Positions 26,697 to 35,854 of a DNA stretch of 64,000 nucleotides are shown here, piece by piece. A program made the position numbers and the translations under genes. The notes beneath the pieces were generated by a model. It saw only the letters and a list, made by a program, of their open reading frames with translations. It had not been told where the DNA came from and made no database searches. Numbering within the stretch: position 1 is the first letter of the stretch; every line of letters starts with the position of its first letter. This stretch comes from Saccharicrinis aurantiacus (GTDB lineage Bacteria; Bacteroidota; Bacteroidia; Bacteroidales; Marinilabiliaceae), in assembly GCF_001660705.2 (NCBI RefSeq), contig NZ_LYBV02000007.1, positions 62,001 to 126,000 on the forward strand, given 5' to 3'.

Positions 26697-29600
26697 ATGT
26701 CCACAAAAAAGCTCATAAGAAATCTACTCTTTATAATAATAGGATTTATTCTTACCCTAGTTATTTTAGCCAATGTATTTAAAGATGCAGTGGTTGCTAA
26801 AGTACTTGAGCGAAGTGCAAGCTCATTTAATGTACCTCTTACCGTAGGTGATGTTGATTTAAGTTTGCTGAGAAAATTTCCTTTGGCAAGTATTGAGTTC
26901 AATGATATTTTACTAGTTGATAGTCTCGGTGATGCATCACCAGATACAATTTTATCGGTGAATAAATTATACGCCTCGGTTGATATAATGCAATTCATGG
27001 ATGGTAACGTATTTGTAAAAAAGGTTGAAGTAGAAGGGGCGACCGCCAACTACACAATTGATAGTGCAGGGGTGTCAAACCTTGATTTTATTTTTGAAGC
27101 AATGGCCTATGATTCCTCAAAAGTAGAAGAGCCTGATACTAGTAAACTTCAAGGAATATTTGAGCTTGAAGATTTAATTTTAGAGGATATCACCTTAAAA
27201 TATGCTGATGCAGGTTTGCACTTGTCATCAATTATTAATCTACCAGAAGTAAATGTAAGAGGAGAAGTTACTCCATCGGGCTATATGGCTGCAATAGATG
27301 GAAGCGCTAGACTTAATAATGCAAATTACGATACTTATCGTCTTGAAGATTTAAGTTCGAGCGTAATTAGTTTCGATTTATCTGCTATCAACGATTCAAT
27401 ACAGGTGAATGAATTAAAGGTGAATGCTCCACATACCAGTGCCTCGTTTAGTGGCCAAGTTATTAATGGTAAGTGGCCTTATCTCGACCTAAAATATGCC
27501 GGAGAGATTAGTAGCTTAAAGCATCTAATCAATTTATTACCACAAAAATTAATAAAAGAATACAAGATACATCGGTTAGATGGTGGAGTTGCTTTAAGCG
27601 GAACTGTAAAGGGTTTGTTAAGTGATACTTTATTGCCGCGTATAGATGCTAGTTATGCAATTGAAAATCTTACTTTAGAGTACGATACTTTACCAGTTAT
27701 TGATCACTTAGCTCTAAAAGGTTCTTATACCAATGGTTTATTAGCATCCAACAGCACCACACAAATTTACATTGCCAATTTCGAGGCAAATACAATGAAC
27801 AACAAATTTACAGCTAGTGGTGACATTAAGAATCTTGATGAGATTTTTTATAATCTGAAACTAGGAGCCAATGTTAATTTAAATGATTGGATAGCATATG
27901 TGCCGGATAATATGGTGCAAAAAATGAATGGTAAAGTATATGCTTCGTTGCAAACATCAGGGGTGTTACCCGATTCAATTACCGATGATTATATTGAGTA
28001 TGCTATTGAAAGATCAGTATTACGATTAAATGCAAATAATATTAGTATCAAGATGGACTCGGTTCCAGAAATCAAAAATCTTTCTGGTAAGCTTAAATAT
28101 ATTAACCGTGATATTAAATTATCAGAACTAAAAGTAAAAGTTCCGGAATATAATGTTGATATAACTGATGGTGTATTGGGTACTAAATATAGAGGAAGCA
28201 TTTACGATGTGGATAACATGACCTTTAATTTAGATACATTTAGACTAGAGCTAAATAATTCAAGTAATTTCGGGGGTTCAGGTTATTTAGCGAGTATAAA
28301 TTCTGGTGAGTATTGGTTGAAAGCCTATACTGATTTAAATTTAAATGAAATTAAACCTATGATTCCGGATACCCTTGTTACCGAACTGGAAGGGCAGGTT
28401 GTTGCTTCATTTATTTCAGCAGGTAAATTTAATATAGATTCTATTGATGATCAAAGTGTTGATTTGCTATTGCGCGATAGTCGCTTATCTGTTAAAACGG
28501 AGAGTTTGACTGTTCATACTTTAGATAGTTTAGCAGGAATCGATAATTTAACAACTCAAGTTGAATATAATGATGATCTATTAAGCATTAACAAAACTTC
28601 GGGTACTTATAATTCTATTGATTTTGCAGTTGATTCAGCAAGTATCGCTAATTTGTATAACGCTTATTTCTTAAATAATGCAGATACCATCCTTGTAAAA
28701 GGGAATTATAATGCAGGTGATCTTGATTATGCATTCTTAACTGCATTTATGCCTGAAGAAGATTCTTCTGATACCAATGAATCGAGTGAGTCTGAAGAAG
28801 AGGAGCTATGGACTTATAAATTCCAAGGTAAGGTTGGGGTCAATAGCTTTAAATATGGCAAAGCTATATTCGAAGATATGAGCTCGAAAGTATTAGTAGA
28901 ACCTGATTATTATGTGGCAGATGGATTTAAAGTAAGAGCTTTTGGCGGAGATATGGTTGCTTCTGCTAAATATGAGGTTGGGAGTGAAACATATTCTGTT
29001 GCTCAATATAAGTTGGATCTTAAAGGAATGGATATTCAGCAACTGTTCACTGATTTCGATGATTTTCACGAATATTTGGATGAAGGAGAAGAGCCCTTTA
29101 TTACGAGTAAGCAAGTAACAGGAATTCTTTCGTCACACATGGATGGTCGAGTAATATTTGGGGAGGATTATGAAGTTAATTATGATTCTCTGCAAGTAAA
29201 AGGGAATCTTCATTTAGATAAGGGTTCTCTAATAAATGTGCAAGCAGTTAAGGATGTTGAAGATATTCCGATGATTGGATTGAAGGGGTTAGATAATCTT
29301 CAGTTTAGTACGCTAGATAGTAAGATCTTTATTTTTAAAAATAAATGGTACGTTCCATCTACTGAAATTAGGTCTTCCTCTTTTGATGCCAACTTTTTTG
29401 GGATGTCTAGTTTTAAAGAAGATTATTCCTATCATATTAGGGTTTTTCTAGGTGAAGTTTTAGCTAGTAAGTCTAAGAAAAACCTTGCAAAACAAGCCAA
29501 AGAAAATGGGTTTGAGCAGGATGATGCTACAAAAGGAAGAACATCTTTATATCTAGTTTCGCGTATGATCGAAGGTCGATCTAAGGCATGGTTTGATAAG

Positions 29601-29705
29601 AAAAAAGATAGGGATAAAATGAAAAAGACAATAAGAGCTCAGCAAGGTGCACTTAATTTTATATTTTTCCCTAAGCTAGTGAATTTTGAAACTGGGGTTG
29701 AGTAA
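26697..29705 (+). CDS. AsmA-like envelope protein
   Basis: 1002 residues from the ATG at 26697 (an earlier in-frame non-ATG start is rejected). One N-terminal membrane helix (about 8-27) is followed by FNVPLTVGDVDLSLLRKFPLASIEFNDILL-type sequence (split here over residues 43-72), the AsmA N-terminal pattern, then a very long beta-rich region with repeated strands and a C-terminal AsmA-like segment. AsmA-family proteins span the periplasm from the inner membrane and are linked to phospholipid transport to the outer membrane. An acidic low-complexity stretch lies near 700-712 (EEDSSDTNESSESEEEE). Its stop is one base before the next gene's start, so the two are surely co-transcribed. Confidence 0.8.
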   Translation: MSTKKLIRNLLFIIIGFILTLVILANVFKDAVVAKVLERSASSFNVPLTVGDVDLSLLRKFPLASIEFNDILLVDSLGDASPDTILSVNKLYASVDIMQFMDGNVFVKKVEVEGATANYTIDSAGVSNLDFIFEAMAYDSSKVEEPDTSKLQGIFELEDLILEDITLKYADAGLHLSSIINLPEVNVRGEVTPSGYMAAIDGSARLNNANYDTYRLEDLSSSVISFDLSAINDSIQVNELKVNAPHTSASFSGQVINGKWPYLDLKYAGEISSLKHLINLLPQKLIKEYKIHRLDGGVALSGTVKGLLSDTLLPRIDASYAIENLTLEYDTLPVIDHLALKGSYTNGLLASNSTTQIYIANFEANTMNNKFTASGDIKNLDEIFYNLKLGANVNLNDWIAYVPDNMVQKMNGKVYASLQTSGVLPDSITDDYIEYAIERSVLRLNANNISIKMDSVPEIKNLSGKLKYINRDIKLSELKVKVPEYNVDITDGVLGTKYRGSIYDVDNMTFNLDTFRLELNNSSNFGGSGYLASINSGEYWLKAYTDLNLNEIKPMIPDTLVTELEGQVVASFISAGKFNIDSIDDQSVDLLLRDSRLSVKTESLTVHTLDSLAGIDNLTTQVEYNDDLLSINKTSGTYNSIDFAVDSASIANLYNAYFLNNADTILVKGNYNAGDLDYAFLTAFMPEEDSSDTNESSESEEEELWTYKFQGKVGVNSFKYGKAIFEDMSSKVLVEPDYYVADGFKVRAFGGDMVASAKYEVGSETYSVAQYKLDLKGMDIQQLFTDFDDFHEYLDEGEEPFITSKQVTGILSSHMDGRVIFGEDYEVNYDSLQVKGNLHLDKGSLINVQAVKDVEDIPMIGLKGLDNLQFSTLDSKIFIFKNKWYVPSTEIRSSSFDANFFGMSSFKEDYSYHIRVFLGEVLASKSKKNLAKQAKENGFEQDDATKGRTSLYLVSRMIEGRSKAWFDKKKDRDKMKKTIRAQQGALNFIFFPKLVNFETGVE

Positions 29706-29706
29706 A

Positions 29707-30345
29707 ATGAATATGAGTAAAACGCATTTTATTTCGTACATCATATCATTTGTATTATTGACTTTGTTAGTATTAAAGCTTGTCACTTATTTTCAAGGTG
29801 AAAACCCGATGAAATTAAGCATTGATACTAAAATTACTCAAGAAGCTAATGATATTGTGTTTGGAAATAATGCTGCCGAAATAAGCATAATCATGTTTGG
29901 CAATTATAAATGTTCACATTGTATCTCGTTTTTTAAAGAAACATTACCAACATTGGTAGGAAATAAACACAACAAAAGTGATGTTAAAGTCGTTCTTAAG
30001 CTAGTGCCACTTTCTGAAAAAGTAAATGAGTTAAATGTATATAGCGACGCTTTATGTATATACAGGTATGGTGAATATGAGAAGTTTCATGAGATGCTTA
30101 TCTATGATTTTAATCTGGTTAATACTATTGAGTATGACGATCTAATGCAGTATATTTCTCAACAAAATGAAGCAATAGCAAGTTGTAGAACCAATAATAA
30201 TAACAAAGCGTATATTCATGCTAATAAGGAAATATTAAAGGAGTTGGGAGTCAAATCTACTCCAACTTTTATTATAGAGGATCGGGTTTATAAAGGGAAT
30301 AAAACTTTAAAAGAATTTCAAGATATTCTTAATGAAGTATATTAA
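29707..30345 (+). CDS. membrane-anchored DsbA-like thioredoxin-fold protein
   Basis: 212 residues from the ATG at 29707. One N-terminal membrane helix (about 8-28), then a thioredoxin fold with active site CSHC (Cys69, Cys72) in MFGNYKCSHCISFF and the cis-proline loop KSTPTFII. The helical insertion after the active site is typical of the DsbA/DsbG/thioredoxin_4 group. It probably makes or reshuffles disulfides in the periplasm. It is translationally coupled to the AsmA-like gene (1-bp gap) and precedes a Cys-rich lipoprotein that could be its substrate. Confidence 0.82.
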   Translation: MNMSKTHFISYIISFVLLTLLVLKLVTYFQGENPMKLSIDTKITQEANDIVFGNNAAEISIIMFGNYKCSHCISFFKETLPTLVGNKHNKSDVKVVLKLVPLSEKVNELNVYSDALCIYRYGEYEKFHEMLIYDFNLVNTIEYDDLMQYISQQNEAIASCRTNNNNKAYIHANKEILKELGVKSTPTFIIEDRVYKGNKTLKEFQDILNEVY

Positions 30346-30407
30346 AATAGGTATTTTATTAGGAGAATAATAAATTGATGAGTTCAATAATCATAAAAAA
30401 AGACAAA

Positions 30408-30767
30408 ATGAAGAAGGTTATTTTATTGCCAATTAGTTTAATGATGCTACTTGCCACTGTATTTGTAGCTTGTGAGAAAGATAGTGAAGATGTTTGCGAA
30501 CGTTTTGATACGCCTACAACTTGTTCAATAGATGCAACTTATTGTGCTGACGATAGCTATGGTTACTATCTTTATAATGATAAAAAGTATACTTGTACTG
30601 ATGATGATTGTGAAGATGCTATTAATCAAATATTGCAGGATGCTGAGTGTGTTGTTGCATCTACAAATAGTTTAAAATCAGCTACAATAAATGATACGAA
30701 GATATTTATGCAAGATGTTGCAAAGCGTGTAATGGCCGAAGCCCGCGCAGCAGCAGGTTGTAACTAA
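30408..30767 (+). CDS. small Cys-rich lipoprotein
   Basis: 119 residues from the ATG at 30408 (MKKVILLPISLMMLLATVFV); upstream in-frame starts would spoil the signal peptide. Lipobox FVAC is followed by an acidic mature part with seven further cysteines in short spacing (VCERF, TTCS, TYCAD, YTCTDDDCED, AECVV, AGCN at the very end). The cysteines suggest disulfides, which fits its position 62 bp after a DsbA-like gene. I recognise no family. The C-terminus is helical and Ala-rich. A strong terminator follows. Confidence 0.75.
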   Translation: MKKVILLPISLMMLLATVFVACEKDSEDVCERFDTPTTCSIDATYCADDSYGYYLYNDKKYTCTDDDCEDAINQILQDAECVVASTNSLKSATINDTKIFMQDVAKRVMAEARAAAGCN

Positions 30768-30786
30768 CAAAGAAATATTACAAGAT

Positions 30787-30823
30787 AAAAAACCGATACT
30801 ATATTAATAGTATCGGTTTTTTG
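30787..30823 (+). terminator. terminator after the Cys-rich lipoprotein gene
   Basis: 16-bp stem AAAAAACCGATACTAT / ATAGTATCGGTTTTTT (30787-30802 and 30807-30822), 4-nt loop, T run. Confidence 0.92.
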
Positions 30824-30832
30824 TTTTTAGTT

Positions 30833-30840
30833 TATCTTTG
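30833..30840 (+). promoter_or_regulatory. -7 element of apbE
   Basis: TATCTTTG, consensus TAnnTTTG, 23 bp before the apbE ATG and directly after the preceding terminator. Confidence 0.55.
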
Positions 30841-30862
30841 CGCAAGACTAAAAAGCAATACA

Positions 30863-31864
30863 ATGAAGATTAAATTACTATTAGTTCCTATCATCTTATT
30901 ATTTCTTTCTTGCCAGGAGCAAGCAAAAGAATATGTAAAGATAGAAGGAACTATATTTGGGACCTATTATCATATTATTTATCAGCCTACTCAGAATGCT
31001 GATTTACTTCAACCCATCAGTGAGGCATTAAATGCCGTCGATTGGTCCTTATCAACCTATAAAGATACCTCTACTATTAGTAGCTTCAATAAGAGTGCCA
31101 GCGGTATTGAAATTGATAGCCTCATGAAGGTTGTGTATTTAGCCGGAGAGGATGTTTATAAGCATTCAAACGGGGCTTTTGACATGACTGTGGGTGCATT
31201 GGTTAATGAGTGGGGTTTTGGCTTTAAAAAACGTGATAATATTACCGACGAAAAAATACAAGATTTATTAAGTCATGTTGGTATGCATCAAGTATCCTTA
31301 AAAGATAATTTTTTATCAAAAACAGATACAGCCATAAAGTTAGATGCCGCTGCTATAGCCAAGGGCTTCGGGGTTGATGTGGTTGCTAATGCATTAAAAG
31401 ACTACGGAATTAGTAATTATATGGTAGAAATTGGCGGAGAGATTAGTGTTGGCGGTGTAAATACAAAAGGCGTAAAATGGAGGGTAGGCATTGATAAGCC
31501 AATAGACGATAAGTTGGCTTCAAGTCGTCCCTTACAGGATATAATCTCAATATCAGAAGTTGCTTTAGCCACATCAGGTAACTATCGTAACTTTTATATT
31601 GAAGATGGAAAAAAGTATGCACACACCATAAGTCCCTTTACAGGATACCCTGTGCAACATAGCCTTTTAAGCGCATCAATAATAGCTCCAAACTGTATGT
31701 TAGCAGATGCCTATGCAACCGCATGTATGGTTATGGGAGTGGAAGAAAGTATGCAAATGATTGAAAACCTATCAGACATAGAGGCTTATTTTATTTACGC
31801 TGATGCCGATGGAAATAACCAAGTAAAATATACCTCAGGGTTTGAAGAGTATATCGTAAAATAA
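30863..31864 (+). CDS. apbE: FAD:protein FMN transferase (ApbE), lipoprotein form
   Basis: 333 residues from the ATG at 30863. Lipobox FLSC (Cys17). The ApbE fold shows FGTYYHIIYQ, LSTYKDTSTISSFN, GAFDMTVGALV, KLDAAAIAKGFGVD, the MVEIGGEISVGG loop, YAHTISPFTGYP and the metal-site ADAYATA. It attaches FMN through a phosphoester to threonines of periplasmic flavoproteins; NqrB and NqrC encoded at 6945 and 8145 are the obvious targets. It is convergent with an NqrM-like gene, which strengthens that link. Confidence 0.92.
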   Translation: MKIKLLLVPIILLFLSCQEQAKEYVKIEGTIFGTYYHIIYQPTQNADLLQPISEALNAVDWSLSTYKDTSTISSFNKSASGIEIDSLMKVVYLAGEDVYKHSNGAFDMTVGALVNEWGFGFKKRDNITDEKIQDLLSHVGMHQVSLKDNFLSKTDTAIKLDAAAIAKGFGVDVVANALKDYGISNYMVEIGGEISVGGVNTKGVKWRVGIDKPIDDKLASSRPLQDIISISEVALATSGNYRNFYIEDGKKYAHTISPFTGYPVQHSLLSASIIAPNCMLADAYATACMVMGVEESMQMIENLSDIEAYFIYADADGNNQVKYTSGFEEYIVK

Positions 31865-31870
31865 TAATAA

Positions 31871-31918
31871 ACAAAGGGGAGTTAGAAATTTAACAATTTC
31901 TAACTCCCCTTTGTTTTA
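31871..31918. terminator. bidirectional terminator between apbE and the NqrM-like gene
   Basis: 20-bp perfect stem (31871-31890 and 31895-31914, core AAAGGGGAGTTAGAAATT) with a 4-nt loop, T runs on both sides, between convergent genes. Confidence 0.9.
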
Positions 31919-31975
31919 TAAGATAATTAGTCTATTTCAGTGTTCGCTAAAACCTATTAACTAAAGACTAATTTA

Positions 31976-32227
31976 TTAACAACTTAACGAATGGCTTTCT
32001 CCACTTTCGTCAAAATGAAGTGGCTTAACCTGAATATTCAGTTTGTTGTTTCTAGCTTGGCGATCTTGTGTTGTAGCACAAGAAATCCCTCTTTTTTGCA
32101 TTTCCTTATTACTTCCTATATGCAAGTTTGGGAACTTACCATTCTTTTTAATTAATATCCCAATAGCCATTAAAACAAAAACAATGGCAATTAGTACAAT
32201 GCTGGCTAATAATACTTTTATAAACAT
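31976..32227 (-). CDS. small membrane protein, probable NqrM-type Na+-NQR maturation factor
   Basis: 83 residues. One membrane helix (about 3-26) then a soluble tail KKNGKFPNLHIGSNKEMQKR and GISCATTQDRQARN with Cys50 and a C-terminal Cys83. In Bacteroidetes a protein of this pattern regularly accompanies apbE and nqr genes. NqrM (DUF539), a short Cys-containing membrane protein, is needed to deliver iron to the NqrD/E centre in Vibrio. The shape and partner gene support the same job, but direct homology to NqrM was not tested. Its own reverse-strand -7 element TAGTTTTG lies at 32248-32255. Confidence 0.6.
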   Translation of the reverse strand: MFIKVLLASIVLIAIVFVLMAIGILIKKNGKFPNLHIGSNKEMQKRGISCATTQDRQARNNKLNIQVKPLHFDESGESHSLSC

Positions 32228-32247
32228 TTCGCTATATTTTATGAGTG

Positions 32248-32255
32248 CAAAACTA
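32248..32255 (-). promoter_or_regulatory. -7 element of the NqrM-like gene
   Basis: TAGTTTTG on the reverse strand, 20 bp before the start codon at 32227. Confidence 0.45.
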
Positions 32256-32357
32256 CATATTATTTATCTATTTAATAAACAAAGCACCTTAATATATGTT
32301 TCAATCTATAGCGAAAAGGTACATGATAATAGTTAGCTTATTTAGAATTATTCTTAT

Positions 32358-32400
32358 TAATTTTGTAGGTAAATTAAATGGGATTATAGACTTAAGTCTA
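32358..32400 (+). promoter_or_regulatory. promoter and palindromic operator of the E1 gene
   Basis: A -7 element TAATTTTG (32358-32365) is followed by the perfect 14-bp palindrome TAGACTTAAGTCTA (32387-32400), 24 bp before the ATG at 32425. A further half-site AAGTCTA recurs at about 32414. This looks like a repressor site in the leader. Confidence 0.5.
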
Positions 32401-32424
32401 GGTCTATTTTAAAAGTCTAAAAGA

Positions 32425-34845
32425 ATGCTATCAAATACAGGAATTAGTTTTGATGAATTTAAGGTTGAGGTACTACACGACTATCATATCGGATACCTGA
32501 GTCGACACTTAAGCCTATTGGGCCGTAAAGAAGTGTTGGGAGGGAAAGCCAAATTTGGTATTTTCGGAGATGGTAAAGAAGTTGCCCAGATTGCCATGGC
32601 CAAACAATTTAAAAATGGAGATTGGCGTTCGGGGTATTATCGTGATCAAACCTTTATGTTAGCAGCAGGGATGACAACTCCCTTTGCTTTTTTCGCATCT
32701 TTATACGGCGAAACAGACGAGAGCATAAATCCAGATAATGGAGGACGCTCTTTTAACAATCATTTTGGAACACGTACCATAAACAGTGATGGTACATGGA
32801 AGAATATTGCAGATATTAAATGTACTTCATCAGATATTTCACCAACAGCTGGACAAATGCCACGTTTAGTTGGCCTTGGTTTTGCTTCAAAATTATACCG
32901 TAAAAGTCCGGCACTTAAAAATCATACTCAATTTAGTGATAAGGGTAACGAAGTGGCTTTCGGAACAATTGGTGATGCCAGTACTTCTGAAGGACATTTT
33001 TTTGAAACCATGAATGCGATGGCAGTGCATCAGTTGCCCATTGCAATGTCTGTTTGGGATGATGGTTATGGAATTTCGGTGCCTAAAAAAGTTCAGACAG
33101 TAAAAGCAAGTATCTCGGAGGCTTTAAAAGGTTTTGAGAAAGGAGCCAAAGATAAAAATGGAATCATCATCTATAAACTTAAAGGTTGGGATTATGCAGG
33201 TCTTTGCCAAGGATATGAAGAAGGCGTTGCACGTTGTAGAAAAGACCATATTCCTGTTTTGTTTCATGTTGATGAATTAACGCAACCCATTGGTCATTCA
33301 ACATCGGGTTCACACGAGCGATATAAATCAGAAGAACGATTAGAGTGGGAAAAAGACTTTGATTGTTTGGTTAAAATGAAAGAGTGGATTCTGGATAGAG
33401 CAGTTGCTACCGAAGAGGAGTTAACTCAAATAGAAGAGAATGCTTTCAATGAAGCCAAGCAAGCTCAAAAGGATGCTCTGAAACAATTTAAATCTACTTT
33501 AAAAGCAGAACGCGACTCTTTATTACAAATAATTGATACCCGCGATTGTTCTTGCGTTGAGTTGAACAACAGTAATATAAAAAATATTATTGCAGAGCTT
33601 AAGAGCTCATTGGCTTTAAATAGAAAGGATATTCTTTCCTCTGCTCGTAAAATGCTTCGTGAGTCGTGTTTAGTATGCATGGCTGATGGTTCGTTAAAGA
33701 ATAGATTACAAGCATGGATTGCTGATTACAGAGAGAGGGCCTATGAAATGTATAACGACAGGTTATATGCCGAAGATGAATTTGCAGCAATAAAAGTACC
33801 TGTTGTACCTGCTACTTATGAAGCTGACACTGAAAAGGTACCTGGGCGCGAAATTCTTAGAGAAAATTTTGATCATTTATTTGCATCAGTTCCTGAGTTA
33901 GTCACATTTGGTGAAGATACCGGTGTTCTTGGAGGGGTAAATCAATCGCTCGAAGGCATGCAGAAAAAGCATGGTAAATATCGAATTTGGGATGAAGGAA
34001 TACGTGAAACAACCATAATCGGAACAGGTATTGGTATGGCCTTAAGGGGACTTCGTCCAATAGCAGAAATTCAATATTTCGATTACCTGCTTTATGGTTT
34101 GCAAACCATGAGTGATGATTTAGCAACACTTCGTTATCGTACAAAAGGAGGACAGAAGGCGCCTATGATTGTTCGTACACGAGGGCATCGTTTAGAAGGT
34201 ATTTGGCATTCTGGTTCACCATTAAGTATGGTTATTAATTCCATTAGAGGGGTTTATGTTTGTGTGCCTCGCGATATGACCAGAGCAGCAGGTATGTACA
34301 ATACACTGGTAAAATCTGATGACCCTGCGTTGGTAATTGAACCTTTAAATGGATATAGAATTAGAGAACCAAAACCAAATAATATTGGTGAGTTTAATGT
34401 TCCATTGGGCGTACCTGAAATTCTAAGTGAGGGAAGCGATGTTACTTTAGTTACCTATGGTTCGTGTGTTCGTATTGCACAAGAGGCAGTAGATCAGCTT
34501 AAAGAATCGGGCATATCTGTTGAGTTAATTGATGTACAAACCTTATTGCCATTTGATATTCATAAAATTATCTTAGAATCTATTAAAAAGACCAATAGAA
34601 TTGTATTTTTTGATGAGGATGTACCTGGTGGCGCTACGGGTTATATGATGCAGCAAGTTGTTGAAAATCATGGCGCGTTTAGATATTTAGATGCAGCTCC
34701 TAAAACAGTAACTGCTAAGGATCATCGACCTGCTTTTGGTACCGATGGTGATTACTTCTCAAATCCTAGTGCAGAGGATGTTTACGAGGCTATTTATGAG
34801 ATAATGGGGGAGGCTAATCCACAAAAATTTCCATCTATTTATTAA
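32425..34845 (+). CDS. 2-oxoacid dehydrogenase E1, fused alpha-beta subunits
   Basis: 806 residues. The first half is the E1 alpha fold with the thiamine-pyrophosphate motif starting GDASTSEGHFFETMNAMA (about 183-200) and WDDGYGIS; the second half (from about residue 480) is E1 beta, with TFGEDTGVLGGVNQSLEGMQ, EGIRETTIIGTGIGMAL, GHRLEGIWHSGSPL and DEDVPGGATGYM. The fusion of both chains is common in Bacteroidetes. It most likely decarboxylates branched-chain 2-oxoacids or pyruvate, feeding a lipoyl E2 encoded elsewhere; no E2 or E3 gene is in the window. It has its own promoter and is followed 30 bp later by an esterase gene. Confidence 0.88.
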   Translation: MLSNTGISFDEFKVEVLHDYHIGYLSRHLSLLGRKEVLGGKAKFGIFGDGKEVAQIAMAKQFKNGDWRSGYYRDQTFMLAAGMTTPFAFFASLYGETDESINPDNGGRSFNNHFGTRTINSDGTWKNIADIKCTSSDISPTAGQMPRLVGLGFASKLYRKSPALKNHTQFSDKGNEVAFGTIGDASTSEGHFFETMNAMAVHQLPIAMSVWDDGYGISVPKKVQTVKASISEALKGFEKGAKDKNGIIIYKLKGWDYAGLCQGYEEGVARCRKDHIPVLFHVDELTQPIGHSTSGSHERYKSEERLEWEKDFDCLVKMKEWILDRAVATEEELTQIEENAFNEAKQAQKDALKQFKSTLKAERDSLLQIIDTRDCSCVELNNSNIKNIIAELKSSLALNRKDILSSARKMLRESCLVCMADGSLKNRLQAWIADYRERAYEMYNDRLYAEDEFAAIKVPVVPATYEADTEKVPGREILRENFDHLFASVPELVTFGEDTGVLGGVNQSLEGMQKKHGKYRIWDEGIRETTIIGTGIGMALRGLRPIAEIQYFDYLLYGLQTMSDDLATLRYRTKGGQKAPMIVRTRGHRLEGIWHSGSPLSMVINSIRGVYVCVPRDMTRAAGMYNTLVKSDDPALVIEPLNGYRIREPKPNNIGEFNVPLGVPEILSEGSDVTLVTYGSCVRIAQEAVDQLKESGISVELIDVQTLLPFDIHKIILESIKKTNRIVFFDEDVPGGATGYMMQQVVENHGAFRYLDAAPKTVTAKDHRPAFGTDGDYFSNPSAEDVYEAIYEIMGEANPQKFPSIY

Positions 34846-34875
34846 AAGATTAACGATTGAAAAATAATTGAAGTT

Positions 34876-35799
34876 ATGCGTAACCTGATACTAGTATTGT
34901 TTGCATTTACATCTTTCTCTGCAATAGCGCAACTAAAAGAGAGTAACGACTACACGCAATTACTTGATCAGAAATATGGCGAAGCCGAACGAAATACTTT
35001 TGATATAATAATGCCACAGAGTACTAAACCTGTGGCATTAGTTATTTTTATACACGGTGGAGGTTTTCAGTTTGGTGATAAGAAAAAAGCCTACGACCGA
35101 AAGGATGAAATCCAATATTACTTGAGCAACAATACTGCATTTGCTACAATAAATTATAGTTTTTATAAATCAGATGATTCACTGGGTGTTCAAGTCTGTT
35201 TAGATGATGTACAAAGGGCGATTCAGTATTTTAAGTTTAATGCAGATCAGTATAATATTGATAAAACAAAAGTGGCCTGTTATGGGGTTTCTGCAGGAGC
35301 AGGAGCAAGCCTATATTTTGCTTTAAATGATGATTTAGCAGATGTGAATGCGCAAGGACTTAAAGCCGAGTCAACCAAAATTGTATGCGCGGGTGCTATA
35401 CATACTCAAGCAACTTATAATGTATACAAGTGGAAAAAATTTATACCCTATTTAGGAGCGGTTCAAACCTTAAAGCATAAAATGTTTTATAATTATGCGG
35501 CTACTTTTTATGGATATCCTGATAAAAAAAGTATCAAGCCTTATAGAAAGGAGATTGCTGCAAAATACGATATGCTAACTATGGTTGATGTGAATGATCC
35601 GCCTATTTATCTCTTAAACCCCTTAAAAGGAAATTTCCCAAAGGATTTTAATATCATATTTCATCATAAAAAACATGCTAAGGTGATGGCAAAAGAATTG
35701 GAGAAAAAGAATGTGGAATATTACTGTTTCACTGATGCGCAGGAGAACGATAGTAAATATCCAATTCAACAATTTATTATTGATAAGTTAAGTTTGTAA
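34876..35799 (+). CDS. secreted alpha/beta-hydrolase (esterase-like)
   Basis: 307 residues with a signal peptide ending SAIAQ (about 19). The oxyanion motif HGGGFQFG follows a strand (VALVIFIHGGGF), and the nucleophile elbow is GVSAGAGAS. This is the pattern of hormone-sensitive-lipase or BD-FAE-type carboxyl esterases. The acidic residue is not certain and a histidine-containing end segment (HHKKHAKVM) is near the C-terminus. The substrate cannot be read. It is probably co-transcribed with the E1 gene, although no functional link is evident. Confidence 0.75.
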   Translation: MRNLILVLFAFTSFSAIAQLKESNDYTQLLDQKYGEAERNTFDIIMPQSTKPVALVIFIHGGGFQFGDKKKAYDRKDEIQYYLSNNTAFATINYSFYKSDDSLGVQVCLDDVQRAIQYFKFNADQYNIDKTKVACYGVSAGAGASLYFALNDDLADVNAQGLKAESTKIVCAGAIHTQATYNVYKWKKFIPYLGAVQTLKHKMFYNYAATFYGYPDKKSIKPYRKEIAAKYDMLTMVDVNDPPIYLLNPLKGNFPKDFNIIFHHKKHAKVMAKELEKKNVEYYCFTDAQENDSKYPIQQFIIDKLSL

Positions 35800-35803
35800 C
35801 AAA

Positions 35804-35832
35804 AAAAAGGAACCCATTTGGATTCCTTTCTT
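35804..35832. terminator. bidirectional terminator
   Basis: Imperfect stem AAAGGAACCC / GGATTCCTTT with one mismatch, flanked by A and T runs, between the convergent esterase and trpB genes. Confidence 0.6.
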
Positions 35833-35854
35833 ATATATCAATTGGAGTGTTTAC

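Noticed and set aside
26672-27049. 125-residue reverse frame opposite the AsmA-like gene
   Set aside because: Ser/Thr-rich antisense translation of a real gene, with no start context or family pattern.
32043-32336. 97-residue forward frame opposite the NqrM-like gene
   Set aside because: Antisense; the reverse frame has a membrane helix, a promoter and a family-like pattern.
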